DNA of 64,000 bases from Lepas anatifera. Taxonomy: Eukaryota > Arthropoda > Thecostraca > Lepadidae. The notes under the pieces are model-generated. The model saw only the letters and a list, made by a program, of their open reading frames with translations. It was not told the DNA's origin and made no database searches. The translations under genes and the position numbers were made by a program. The stretch's first letter is position 1; each line of letters opens with the position of its first letter. The stretch is taken from NCBI GenBank assembly GCA_034440635.1, contig JAOTON010002243.1:660501-724500 (forward strand), written 5' to 3'. Positions 23,165 through 35,190 of this stretch are shown one piece after another.

Positions 23165-25435
23165 GCCATCAAATCGAGGGTTGGCCCCGATACAACAGGT
23201 GCACTCGGGTTGCGTATACGGACATTCCTAATCGGGGCGTGGCGACCAAGTAAATTATTTAGAAATACATTCCACTTTTCCGCTTAACTGCTTAAAGCAA
23301 AAACTTCCTACCAATCAACACATCAAATCTAGGTTGAATCCTACGCAGACAGCGTGTCTTTATTACGGCAGGCGTCGGACGGCACCTAGACACTGTAAGC
23401 TGGGCACGAGTAAATTTACGCGGGCTGTAGGGACAAAAATTTGTACCAGAACGAGTGATTAATCCTGAGTCGCTTACTATAATTACATCCAGACAGGATC
23501 CGGCTGGGCGGTAAGTAGGTGCGTCAATACATTGATGCAGTGTATTATCCTAAAAAACGCGTAAGCTGCCGCTTTGCCCTATCACTCAGTGGTTTCATGA
23601 CATCACAATTTATGTCACCGAATATAACTGTACTCAGGTTCAGTTTAGTGTTTTTTTTAAATTCTCTGAACTTTAAAGATGATATTTTTTTGTAATACAA
23701 CCTAAGGGTAGGTGTTCTTACATGAAATTCATTTTCTAGTTAATACAGCTATTTCACCTTTCGTTCAAACTTGAACTGCAAAAATTATTCCAGCTTGGAT
23801 GTGCTGACTTCAGTGTTTTGTGTTGTCGCATAATTTGAGTGGTGTGGAGACGCATTGATGGGTCAATGCATGTTCCATTTGCCTGTTCTTGTTCCTAATT
23901 TCTATTCCATTGCCACGCAAGCAAGCTCTCTAAAAATGTGTCCTGATTGGAAAACTTAAAAAATATTCTCTAAGATTATTATTTAAAATAATATCATTCA
24001 ATTATCAAGTTGAATTTCGATGTTGGCCTATCTCCTTGTCTTCTAAAAAGTACGTAGCTTGAATTAGCAGATTGTTAATTTGGACACAGCCCGACGTCAG
24101 AACCATAGCTTTGCAAAATAAGAGATGGTGTAGAGTGTAGAAGGCTTGTTTCTACACTGAGCTCCTTTGTTGCCAAATAATTTGAGTGGTGTGGGGGCAG
24201 TGCCAAAATTTTCTGAAAATGGGACATAACATGCATTGATGGGTCATTGACCCCATTGGGGTCTTACCTTCTTCATGACTTCAGATTTTGGAATAGTATT
24301 TATTTTGTTTATTTATTAGGGCCACTCCCAACAGGCACACTTGCACAATTATAGGGAGTATTGGCATGACTATGATTCTGATGAAGGACTGTGCTGAATC
24401 AATACACTGATATTCAAGCTACAACTTCAAATTCTCAACATGCTCCTCGGCTTAGCACTGAAATACCTTCCGATTTCATTCATTTATCTCTTGCCTTCAA
24501 CAGAAATCGCATTATTCATAGCCCCACAATGCTTAGTTAGCTAGGTAGGTGCCCTAAGCAGAAAATGCAACAAAGTAATTCCCCAAAAGCATCATTTATA
24601 TTTCTCCTATAGTTTACAAACTGGCTGATTATTGATACAGCACCAGGCCAGGAGAAAGTTAAATACATTTTTCTTATCAATTTAGTTCTAGGTAATTTTA
24701 AAACAGATGGAGTTGAATGATGACAGTAAGCACTGGTGCATGGTTACACGACTTGTTCATGCTGCGCTCTCACCAGGCTTTAGTCTGATACTTTACCCTA
24801 TTCCATAGAAATTGCTCTTTGAAAATAGTTTTATTGCTGAAGTTGCTATTGTCATCAGGAAAAATATTTTGATGTGCCGCACTGGAATTTGTCAATAATG
24901 TGATGGCTGCTAAAAGATGGCAAGTTATGATAATTGAAACTCTCCCCTCAGCTGTGTGATGCTTTTATTTTGAGCCTATGTTTTATTGTTGTGGCTTGAG
25001 CTCTTAATGAGGGTTTACCCGATGATCATCTGATTCACATCATCGGGTCAAATAACATCATATAAAATTTAGTCATGTCTTGGTGCAGCAGTGTCCAATT
25101 GGTTTTTGGCCAGGCCGTCAGTGGAAAATTCAGAGCTGTCCAGTTTAGATGCAGAAACCTTTACTTTTCTGGTGGATGTAGACCTTTTTGCTCACTTTGA
25201 TTTTCGAAAAGGGCCCAATTCGTACATGCCTTGAGTACCTACAGGATATAGGAGCCCTTTGTAATGATTGAGCTCAAACCCATCAATCATGTTCAAACCC
25301 ATAAACAATTTCTGCGATTCGAACTGAAAATGGTCAGGACATAATAATTGGCTTGATTAAAATTTATCCAACCAATTCCTGTTTACAGACACGCTATCCT
25401 AGTAAATTGTAAATAAAGATGTAATTGTGTGTTCC
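23165..25435. other. No gene seen; one shared repeat
   Basis: AT-rich with no coding frames. At 24297-24375 the block GGGCCACTCCCAACAGGCAC to GGAGTATTGGC matches 9950-10022. Just after it (about 24379-24405) is a TTCTGATGAAGGACTGTGCT motif, a relative of the PLE-tail motif at 54213. Confidence 0.4.
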
Positions 25436-25439
25436 CGGT

Positions 25440-26210
25440 GAGCGATTGAATTGACACGTGAAGGTGCAGGCAACATGTCGGGAGCCTAGTCTAAGGTACG
25501 AGGCAACATGTCGGGGAGCCCGCATATGGCGGTACGATGCAATGTCGCGGAGCCTGCATCTGGTGACAGAGGCACATGTCGGGAAACCTAGCGTACGGTA
25601 ACGAGGCCATTCGCGGAGCCTGCGTCTGAGGTGACACATGTGAAGCCCGTCTGGGTCGAAGAATGCCAAGAGCCCGTAATATGGCGGTGACGAAGCAACT
25701 TGGCCCGCGTTAGTGGGGCAACATGTCGAGCCCGCGTCTGACGTGACAGAAGACATGTCGCCGGCGCTCTTAAGGCAATGTCGGGCCTGCAGTCTGACGT
25801 GACAAGGACATGTGCCCGCGTGACGGTACGGCATTCGGGAGCCTGCTCTGACGGTGGAAGCAACATGTCGGAGAAACCGCAGCGTGACGGTACGAGGCAC
25901 ATGTCGCGAACCCGCGTCTGGGTACGACTGTGGAAGCCCGCGTCTGAAGGTGACGAAGCAACATGCCGGCCCGTATATGGCGGTCAGACATGTCGGGGGC
26001 CCGCGTCTGAAGGTGGGGCACATGTCAGCCCGAGTCTGACGGTGACGAAGCAATGTGGAGTGGTTGGTGGCAACTGTCAGAGCCTGTTGCGGTGACGGCT
26101 GTCGGGGCCGCATCTGAGTGACGGGTGTCGGCCCGAGTTGACGGTCGGCAACATTGGGGTTTTCTGCGGTGACGGCACTTCGCAGCTCGCTCGACGGTCG
26201 GCATCTTTTT
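25440..26210. repeat. GC-rich degenerate tandem array, ~36-bp unit
   Basis: The unit approximates GGAGCCTGCGTCTGACGGTG followed by ACGAAGCAACATGTCG. It occurs about 20 times, but nearly every copy has small deletions, mostly in GG, AC or GTGAC stretches, while the words GCCCGCGTCTGA and CAACATGTCG persist. A 239-codon minus-strand frame spans it by chance. The high indel-to-substitution ratio could reflect either real slippage or consensus errors in the assembly. Confidence 0.75.
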
Positions 26211-26214
26211 TAGC

Positions 26215-29170
26215 TAATATTAATGAAACTGGTCTTGCGTGAGTTTTGAACCGTGCTGACATCTGGGGCGTTCGAAAAAATCGACCGGCACCACCTATTG
26301 TTCGCCCCTGATTGAATCTTAATGGTGTTTTTTATAGTGTGGCGACTCTGTTGGAATCGTGATTAATCGTTTGTATTTTGCACTATCATTAGTGCCCACT
26401 ATACTGCGCACTATTTTAAAATTAATGAACTATTGTAGTGTTAACGTTTTGATTTTTTCAACTCGATCTGACCTTTTGGGACAATTCAAAGCACTGCAGA
26501 CTACATGTTTGTTTTTGGCCGCATATTGTAATCGCAAATCTGCCGCTTGTGTATTATGGTTTGGCACTGTTTTTATTTGTTATTGCGGTGTTTTTTTTTA
26601 GTGGTTTTGTCTAAAACTAAATTGCAAAACATGGTGGCATACAATCATTATTTTCTGTGTAGTCCTGCGTTATGGATGCTCATTTAAAACATGATCGTAT
26701 TCAACATTCCATTCCATTGTCCAACTTTGATAATTTCGTTTTTCGAAAATAATTCTTTTTAAGCTTTTAGAAATTTGCATTCAATTTTTGAAAGTTTTTT
26801 TCTACGTTTGGCCAGTGGTTCACCTAAAAATAACCTTCAAAAAATGTTTTCCTGTGCCTGTGCTTTCTAAAAACATCAATTAAATTTTGCGTTCTTAAGT
26901 TTATCGATGTCTAATCAGCCAAAGAGTGACGCCATGCGCGCGAAAATCGGCCGCCCGGCGCGCCCCGCCGATAGCCGGCTGGCACTTCGGCCAACCGACG
27001 ACACGTACGCATGTGGTGCTCAGCGGAGACTATGGGTTAGAAGTTTGTTGCTAGGGCAACATGAATCTACACAAGCACATGGTGTTGTAAAAATCATCAT
27101 AAGGTAAGGGTGTGCTGTTGCCAACTAATATTTTCTAGTCTTTCTTTTTCTTTCATCTTTTGTTTTTCGCTTCAGTAAGGTTTCAAAGAGTTAGGACAAA
27201 CCCCAAGCACATCCTATTATGTTTTGAAAACGGTAATAAGAAAGTGAAAGCACACAGCGAAGAATAAACCAGCTTCAAAAAGGATAAGTTTAACCAAAAG
27301 CCTATCTGTTCTGACAGTAGTCCCGTCCAGCAGCGGCAATACATGGGAAACATCGACTTCGGCTGAAACTGTTGGAGCGCCCAGTGAGTCAGTCGATGAT
27401 GACTGTCTTCGCCAGTGAGCAGCTCTTCAGTAACTGCCTCCGGCTGCTGTCTGGTTCTTCTTGAGCAATTCTGGCATTTTCGGAATTAAAACTTACTCTG
27501 TCTCGTAAGTAGGTGTCTTTTGCGGAGACCACTCGACTGGGTCAGCACCAGAAGTTCTATTTTTGGTCCCGGCGTTCCGGAGCCGGGACCGGATGCTGGG
27601 CCCGGCCTGGACTTTGCCGGGATCAACTGGGTGTGTACCAGCACCGTGCCGGGACATCTGAGGATTGGAGAGCGTAAAAGTCTTAACTAGGACCTGTTTT
27701 CCATGGGGCCCACATCAAATTTTGAGATTATTTAATTTTGAAACAATCAAGTTAATTTTCCCTTAGCATTTGACTAATAAATAACCTAATATGGCTAACT
27801 ACGCACACATGAATTGCCTTACTTAAACCTATATGGGGCTGTTCATAAATACCGTCACGGAGGGTTGTTTGTCGGGTCGAACAGTGGCATACCATGGCCA
27901 GGGCTGGAGATCTTCTCTCGATCCAGGAGGTTTTGGGTGGGTTAACGCTGGCATGGCAATACAAGCTCTAATTTAGTTTTAATAAGCTCCATTCGAAAAT
28001 GAAATGAATTAACACAATTACACATAATTCATGGCTGAAATAGAAAATCGAAATCACTGGTTGAAATGTATAAGACAAGGCTGCAAATCTTTTCGTATTA
28101 ACCCGAATTTTTTCGGGACAAATGTCAGGACCACGTTGGGTCTTGCCGGGACCAGTCGAGGCCTGCCGGCACCGGAACCAAGAAGCTAGAAAAGTAAATC
28201 CTCTAGTCAGCACAATAAGTCCTCTTATCCTGTGGCATGCTACCACTCCTATGTCGCACAGGAGTGTGAACACCAACACCGACAGCAAAAAAACTGGCGT
28301 CCGAAACAAAGTAGCCACCTTGAACCAATGCCTTATCTCCATTTGACACCCTACTGCCCAAATAACAATGTCATACTAACTGTGGAGGATGTTCTCCCAG
28401 CTTCATAAGCTGCGCACTGGACATCTGACGCCTCGCGCGTGTCATAAAGGCACTGACGTTCAAACCGGGCTGGAGACCGCTCAACTGCGGCCTAAGTTCA
28501 TCCGTGTTGGATACGATGTCGTTTCAACACGCAAAACTGACCAAGTTTGCACAAATGCACAAGTCTCTTCATTTCTCTTCATTCAAGTCTCCATCCTGAA
28601 GATATGGCGAGTGGTACACCCTTGACCGAATTAAAATTGTATTGATTCATTCATTCGTTTTTCTTTCGTTCAACACGTGTTTCTCTGCTTTTATTTCTCA
28701 CCCTAAATCACGATTTCAATAGTTCATACGCTCCCGATTAAATATATTGCCCGTGGCCACGTACCGGCAGCCGCGCCGACGACGGACGGGCACGCCGGGT
28801 GGCCGAATTTTGCGCGCATGGCGTCATTTTGTGACTAATTACACAGTCTTTTTCTGTTGTTTTCCTTTGCGAAGATTGTGGTGTTGCTGTTGAGGTCCTG
28901 TCTGGTGAGTTAGCGTTGGTGTTTCTGTTTGGTATGTAGCAGTGGACCACCGGCTTGTAGGTGGCAGGTGAGGCTCCGAGAGAGTAGTTGTTGTGTGTCC
29001 TATATAGCTAGACGTGGAACAACCAGCTGGATCCTAGCGTGAACAACCAGCTGGATCATTACGGCATAATGACCCTAAGCAGCGTCCATTTGAGTTAAGG
29101 GGGTGGTATACTTCTTCGGTACTACACCGCGAGTTCCTTGGATTGCAATCTCTTTATGTATATCTACATT
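26215..29170. other. No gene seen
   Basis: No supported gene. GC-rich CCGGGAC-type blocks at 27560-27660 and 28110-28180 may be remnants of one dispersed repeat, since both carry GCCGGGA and CCGGCAC words. A 19-bp phrase, GTGAACAACCAGCTGGATC, is nearly repeated at about 29018 and 29039. Frames are all under 125 codons without domains. Confidence 0.35.
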
Positions 29171-29183
29171 AAAAGTCTTCCAT

Positions 29184-29184
29184 A

Positions 29185-29222
<38 letters not shown>
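29184..29222. repeat. (TA)n microsatellite
   Basis: AT dinucleotide run interrupted once by TG. Confidence 0.9.
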
Positions 29223-29223
<1 letters not shown>

Positions 29224-29224
29224 T

Positions 29225-30360
29225 CATTATATGATAACAATGTGTAGTATTTCACTTCTCAGTTGCTGCCTCACGTAGGGCAGCAGAGGTTCTAGTTTCG
29301 AGAACGCTCGGTGATGTCGCTCTGCTCTGTAGAGGTCTCTGAGTGTAAGAAGCGAGCCTTGCTGCTACAGTTTGGAGCCATCAATCACTTGTTCTGTCAT
29401 GTATAGACAGTCGTGGGCAAGGACGTCGCCACATAATTTTTAGAGGGGGGGATGAACCCCGGATCGGCGATGACCGGGGGAGGGGAGGCGAGTTTTGAGC
29501 ATATTGGCTGTCTGAGAGCGGCTTCACCGGTGCACGTCACCATCACATTTACATCAGTCCGCGCAGGTGAGACACAGTGCGACAAACCTAGGTTAACTAC
29601 CCAAATTCTGAGTGGACGCCCTCTGACTCACGAGTTGGGGGATATGCTCCCCAGTCCCCCTCCCCGATTTCGACGTTTATGGTCGTGGGTGTCGTATGCA
29701 GGGGTAGCCAATAGTAAAAAGGTACAATTCGTTTATGGAAAATACCTGTAGGATGCTGCATAATGGTGCTCAAAAACCTAAAATTATTATCCAACCATAC
29801 ACTGGTGTATCAAAGTTTAAAAAAGCTTATGTGGGAAGCATTAGGCCACTCGCTGACCTTCCACCGCCGAGCCTTCTTGTGGTGAATCCATTGCTACCGG
29901 GGGAGATATGAGACAAGGGATCAGCCGGCGGGCGACGCAAACAAGGGGACAGATATTTGTGACTCCGTCTTGATCTACTCTGGATAGTGCCAAGGCCCTC
30001 GGTACGCACTGCGACGTTGTACACGAGTCATGCGAAATATGGCGCCGCAGCACCTACCATTGCTGAAAATGAATTACTATTAATTTAATTAAAATGAAAC
30101 ATTTACGTAGGCTCTTAAAAGTATGTTTCACACTTTTTCAAGTGCTTATAGCCAAATAACATCCAATCAAAATATTTTGAGTTTATAAAATATTTATATA
30201 ATTGAGAATTGTAGGCAAAGCCAGCGAAAGCACATACGTGTCCTTTCACTCTAGAAAAGCTTTGCAAAACACGAGGACATGTTAAAATGTACCAAACTGA
30301 TCACGGTAACTTAATCCGAAACGGAAAAATCCCTCAGGCAGTAGGAAGTAGAAGCTATAC
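29225..30360. other. No gene seen; MITE-like G/C runs
   Basis: At 29440-29670 a GAGGGGGG block opposes a CCCCCTCCCC block, suggesting a short non-autonomous element, but I cannot fix its ends. No coding region is recognisable. Confidence 0.3.
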
Positions 30361-30371
30361 CGACTATCTAG

Positions 30372-30465
30372 CTCGCAACCCACAGCTTACCAAGCTCACA
30401 TCCCACAGCTTACCAAGCTCGCAGCCCACGGCTTACCAAGCTCGCAGCCCACAGCCTACCAAGTC
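30372..30465. repeat. 24-bp tandem repeat, about 4 copies
   Basis: The unit is close to CCCACAGCTTACCAAGCTCG plus CAG; the last copy is diverged. It overlaps the 3' end of the hAT remnant's open frame. Confidence 0.8.
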
Positions 30466-30562
30466 TCACCTCACGAGGAGGATAAAGCCTGATGAAATCA
30501 CGTATCACGGCGCACGGGTAGATCTTTTTGTCTCGCGCTTGGGGGCCTGCATCAACGCCAGG

Positions 30563-30690
30563 GAGCTGAGCCTTTTTAGTCATTGTGGACTGGAGCCACG
30601 TTTTGACCCGACGGAGATCACTGAAAGAGCACATGGCAATAGCAGAGCTAGCCGGATGAATCCTTAGGGCTGTGAGAAGAAGGTCGGTCT
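30563..30690 (-). pseudogene. hAT transposase C-terminal dimerisation remnant
   Basis: The minus strand encodes LLLTALRIHPASSA, then a cysteine, then SFSDLRRVKTWLQSTMTKK, the hallmark of the hAT family C-terminal domain (A-x-P-x-SAxAERSFSxLRRIKTxLRSTM). The usual Glu-Arg before SFS is replaced here by MC. The frame extends a little further on both sides (30410-30754) but the rest is not recognisable, and the catalytic part is absent. A TTAA-type element starts immediately upstream at about 30780, so the gene was probably cut there. Confidence 0.65.
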
Positions 30691-30779
30691 CAGGAGATAA
30701 TACACGAGCTTCCTTCGAAATGCATTTTAATGCGTTTACTGCTTCCTTCGGCACCTGCCCCAGTAGGCCTCCAATCCAT

Positions 30780-31911
30780 CTTCGTCCCAGTGGGGGGGGG
30801 GTTCAAATACCCCCTCGATCTAGGCTCCTATTCAGGATAGCGAAAATTGGGAACGGTGGCAGATAGCCTACGGAAAATTATAAACAAACTATATCGGTCA
30901 CTTTTTGGCTCAGGTCAGTATTGTTGTAATGACTGGACAAATAATGTGATAGGTTAGTTAATGCTGCTTTGCTTTAGCATTTGACTGGGTTGAGTTAGAA
31001 CAATTTTTATGCGTTACAGAAAGTCGAATTTCTGTGACGAAGGTTCACAGAATAAGCCGAAAGCACTCCGACAAGAACGTTTCACCGAGTGGAGAAAGCC
31101 TTTCAGTTTCATTTAACTCATGCCCCACTGATCATTTCATTCTGATTATTTCCTACAAAGCTATGGACTGAAGTGTGAAAGCATGATTAAGTAGTCCCGG
31201 ATAACCTCTTAGAGGTTACAGGTGCCCAAACTTGCAACATACCCCTGGAGAATGACCTTAGATACTACGGCTTGGAGAAAAAAGGTATTCTAAATATATA
31301 TATATATATTTATATATATATATATATATATCTGCAAAAATAGAGCCCTTTTCCGAGAATTTTCGTTTTCTCCATGCATTTCTGATAGAGGGCTCATGAC
31401 CCGTAAGTGGCCCCAGGCCATAGATATAAAAATCTCGTTACCGCAACTTCTGGTTCTCGGAGGAATGTGAAGCTCAGTGGAAGAGCAGCTGCCTTCTGAG
31501 CCACAAGTCCTGTGTTCATGTCCCGGCAAATCCCCTAATAAGTTGATCTTATCCCTCACATCCCTCCCAACAGGATGAGAGTTGACGACGCCTCTAGGCC
31601 CCGGGGGTTGGTGCGTGGCTAAATCCCAACAATGATTAACTTTAAGTGACAGCTTAGAGTAATTTAAGTGAAAGTAACATTAAATGATATGAATCGATTC
31701 AATCGATCATACCTGATTTCACTGTTGAGGCATTTTCGGAGGTGGCTTCGCCTGACCTGGCCTGGTGACCTGACCCGATATGACCTACATTTGAACATTT
31801 TAGTAAAAGCTGCGGAATTGATCAAGGGTAAAGGTGAAAGCAGGGTGACGTTTCGGCCCGCCGGGTAAACCCGAGGGGAGGATGTCCGAACGCCACCTAC
31901 TGGTGCGAGGG
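30780..31911. mobile_element. TTAA-type GGTCA-rich element, copy iv, carrying a SINE
   Basis: The left end resembles copy i (TCGTCCCAGTGGGGG followed by TTCAAATACCCCC). The right end is GCGAGGG directly followed by TTAA (31912-31915). The interior matches copy i in reverse orientation (for example CCCAAACTTGCAACATACCC and TAGATACTACGGCTTGGA) and copy viii (GGTGACCTGACC, ACCCGAGGGGAG). A TA microsatellite (31297-31332) and a tRNA-SINE (31455-31625) lie inside it. It encodes nothing. Confidence 0.6.
31455..31625 (+). mobile_element. tRNA-derived SINE, second type
   Basis: A tRNA-like head, GGAATGTGAAGCTCAGTGG with AAGAGC after it, matches the A box. GTGTTCATGTCCC sits at B-box distance (about 40 nt further), with CTTCTGAGC in the anticodon-loop position. 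A non-tRNA body follows (to about GGTTGGTGCGTGGC). The mismatched arms suggest a pseudogene-derived SINE, not a functional tRNA. It interrupts the surrounding TTAA-type element. Confidence 0.5.
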
Positions 31912-32598
31912 TTAACCCTTTTCCTGACAGGCTGCTAGCTACCCGGGGGAATTCAATCTTCCGGTCCGATTTCAAAAATTCAAAATGGGATCGATTTATC
32001 TCACGTTGAACCTTATTCTCAAATGTGGACAGGGGCATGCAAATAAGAGGGATACTCGCGAGAAATTCTCATTTCAAAGCCGGCTTTGTTAGATTAGTGT
32101 TCACAACGTCCAATTTATTTGGGTAGGAAGGATAAGCAAACGGCTTTTTAAGGCATTTGCCAAACAGAATAGGAGCCAGGGCTTACGTGCCAAACCGTGA
32201 AGGTTTCCATCCCTGCAAGGACATGCATTTTCAAAAACCATTGGGGCTGCTCGATCCTGAAAACCGTCAACTACGACAGCACTAACACAATTTTTTACAT
32301 TAATAAGACTCTTTCAACATCACCACAACCCTCTGACAAAAAAAGGAAGCCAAGTAGCAGCATTAAATATGAAAATAACAGAATTACTGTGTGCCCACCA
32401 CCAACGTGATATTAAATAATATATTACTCAATGATATTATTACTGAGCAGAAAATTATAATTCTATCAAAATTTTTAAGTCAATCACTACCATTTGCCAT
32501 CTCATCTTTCTTTCAATATCATCGCCTGCAAACACTCGCCTAGTACAACATTTTCATGTTCGTTTAGCAACAACGAACTACAGATCATTTTCAATATC

Positions 32599-34116
32599 AT
32601 GTTCAGCTCCAACAGCGTGGAACCAGAAAATATGTCCGTTTTTCCAAATCTTGATGATGTTCCATTGCAGAAATATACATTAAAGAAAATTATCGAAAAC
32701 ATTTTGGAACCAATATCGATCCCAGGAGGGGAATCAATAGTAATGGATTCAGGTAAAAATCAAGCTATCAAGTACTTTCTTTTTGTGATTCTTTTCATCT
32801 CGCTGCCTAGTTTTTCATAGCCATTGACTGACCAATTTTTTTTTTTATGAGTTTCTTATTTAACCCTGAAAACTTTAATCCACTAATACCAACTTTAGGT
32901 ACCCAAGTTTCTCTCGAATGTTACTAGTTCTACTATTCTTTTCGGGGAGACTTGGGAAATACTCAGTAAACAACTTTAGAATAAATGGAGCGGGGAGTGG
33001 TGCGACCTTCAATTAAGATATTAACATCATGTCCCAAATTTACAACTGGAAAATTTGTAGTTTGGTCGCATGGGTACGGAAGGGCACTCCTGCCTACCTT
33101 TTAAATGGGTAGTGGGTAAAAAAACGTGCAGCCCCCATGCTGACAGATAAATCTTCACATCAATCCTCTAGGTAATTTTAAGGTCCGTGCAAAGTGTGTT
33201 ATTGAGCTATGTAAGAATTTACCTATAAAACATTTTCCTCCATACAAAATTGAAAAATTATTGAGAATAAGTTTCAATGGAGTAATGGTATACCCATTAC
33301 CCATTTGTCAGTTAGAGCTTCCCATACAGTACCAAGACTCACCTGGTGTTATATGCACCTGATCGCTAAAGTATTGGCCACATCTTTAACTACCATTTTA
33401 ATGATGAGCTCTCCGCCCAGGGTCTATGCCCATCTAATACCAGTGCCAAAGGCTTTCCAGGAGGCCAGCTGTGATCCATACTTTTTGGGCTCTTACACAA
33501 ATTAATACTTTATCTCAGGAGTTTCGTCGAAATTATTGAAAATGAATTTAGGTTCAAATTTTCCATGAGCCCTCATCACCTAATCCAGGTAATGTGATAC
33601 AACAGATGCATTGTCATTTTCAACGCAGGCCCATCATCCTCACTCCATCCTCCGACGCATTGCCTACACTCAGCGAAGTGTGTGTCTTGTATCTAAAGCA
33701 GTGTTTTGTCTTGTATCGGAAGGGCTATATTTTTCTACATGAAGCGTTTGTTAATACCAAAGCCTTTAAATCAATACAGTCTCTTTAGGACCTTGCTTTC
33801 GTTAATATTTCATCGTGGGAATTGTTACAAGGACCTTGCTAGTTTCATAAAAAATCATCCGAAAACACCAAGTTCTTGCGGAATCCAAATAAATCATAAG
33901 GGATGTTTATTAAAAAACTGTATCCAAACATTTCTTGTTATTCTCGAGTATTGATCAAGGCTCATTTCCTGCGCATTTTCTTCATTCAGTTGAGCCTTTT
34001 TTGTTGTGTCCGTGCAGCAGGCAGCCGACAACTACTACAGGGGAAAATGACAAGGAATGTTCCGGAAGAGAAAGCTTGCTGGAAAGTAAAGCAGGTTCTG
34101 AATCATGGAGGCGAAA
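32599..34116 (+). CDS. Candidate multi-exon gene, unrecognised
   Basis: A run of exon-like blocks on one strand. Block 1 (32599-32752) begins MFSSNSVEPENMSVFPNLDD and ends in phase 1 at TCAG/GTAAAA. Block 2 (from 33172, after TCCTCTAG) continues in phase as GNFKVRAKCVIELCKNLPIK with PLPICQLELPIQYQ; it runs to about 33345 (CCTG/GTGTTA) or a stop at about 33360. Block 3 starts at 33629 after AACGCAG. Block 4 (34021-34116) follows GCAGCAG and ends at GTGAGT; two frames are open in it. Only the join of blocks 1 and 2 is checked for phase. I recognise no domain. Confidence 0.35.
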
Positions 34117-34448
34117 GTGAGTCAAGGAAAAGTGTCGAGTGGAGTATGAAGCCTTTTCAGGCGCAGCTAGGTTAATATTGAACTATAATGAGCCAGGGTT
34201 TTATGCTTGCAATGATGCTGTCTTGGAATCTGAATTTGTATTTGGTGAGTGGTGCAACGAATGTTCATGCAACCAACAGCTCCATTTTATATTTTTGGTA
34301 AAGCTATCGCCTCTTAATATACGGGTAGGCCCTCAGACCGGGTCATTTCACGTCAGGGTTTTAAACCGCAACCACGAAACAGAAAAGACGCTGCTTATCA
34401 GTGTTAGACAGCAGGTACCTAATATATAGTTGCATATCATTTTATATG

Positions 34449-35190
34449 TGTGAGAACACCTGCAGCGCTACAGGCTAAGGTCCCCATGATGTCGAAGTGT
34501 TTTGTTGGTTTCAAATATGTGTGCTGGGTTCAACTTTTTGTGAGAAAAAATGCACTCAAGCGGGCCGAAAAAGTTTTAAAGGGAATGTGGCACCTTGGTC
34601 GAATCCTGGAATTTAGTGTTATTAGGCGTACTTTTAGTAAAAATAATGAAACCACTCACGTTTCTCTGAAAAATGTACGATAAGCTCAATAATTGGTTTT
34701 TAAAAATACTCCTCTAGAAAAAGAAATAAATATCAGCCTGTGGATGATGTCACGATCTGGCAACTTCTACCATACTTGAAACACTCCAAGGGCTTCGATT
34801 GGCTGATGCTCATCGTGACGTCAGCATATGTCGTCACACCAGTAGCTCACAACAATGTCCGCCGGCGACGGGGAGCTGGTGTCAGGTAGGTTTTAGCTTT
34901 TTTTCTACGGAAATATCGAGTTCCAAGACAAATGAAATATGAAGTACCGGGTTTTCCGACCTGCTTTACAAGTTGGCTATCTCAGTTAAAATCACGTTGT
35001 GAAGGTGCCACATTCCCTTTAAGCGAGGCTGAGAATATCATTACTTGTCAAAATGTATCTGTTCGTATTTGCATCCTCTTCAAAAACTTTTTGGCGTTTA
35101 CTTGAATTTTTAATTGGGGGGTGTCCAAATCACCATTGGGGGTGCCCAGCAGATAATTGAGATACCGGAGCACCCCCAGAGAGGATCTCT
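34449..35190 (+). repeat. Dispersed repeat, copy 2, interrupted
   Basis: Diverged counterpart of 650-1125, with the same GTGAGAAC start and the same closing AATCACCATTGGGG and GTGCCCAGCAGATA. It is split at a TTAA site by the MITE at 34580-35018. About 270 bp present in the other copy, between the TGCACTC word and the GAGAATATCA word, are missing here. Confidence 0.6.
34580..35018 (+). mobile_element. TTAA MITE with promoter-like core, copy b
   Basis: Element of 439 bp between TTAA at 34576-34579 and 35019-35022. The terminal repeats are AGGGAATGTGGCACCTT and its complement. The interior holds GATTGGCTGATG (CCAAT box on the other strand), TGACGTCA (34816-34823), and ACAACAATG with ATG at 34855. 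The reading frame MSAGDGELVS is followed in phase 1 by the donor G/GTAGGT (34886). No transposase is encoded. It sits inside the repeat at 34449-35190, whose other copy at 650 lacks it. Confidence 0.9.

Noticed and set aside
25394..26113. 239-codon minus-strand frame
   Set aside because: It spans the degenerate GC-rich tandem array and shows no domain.
31455..31530. Functional tRNA gene
   Set aside because: The acceptor and T arms do not pair well and a SINE-like body follows.
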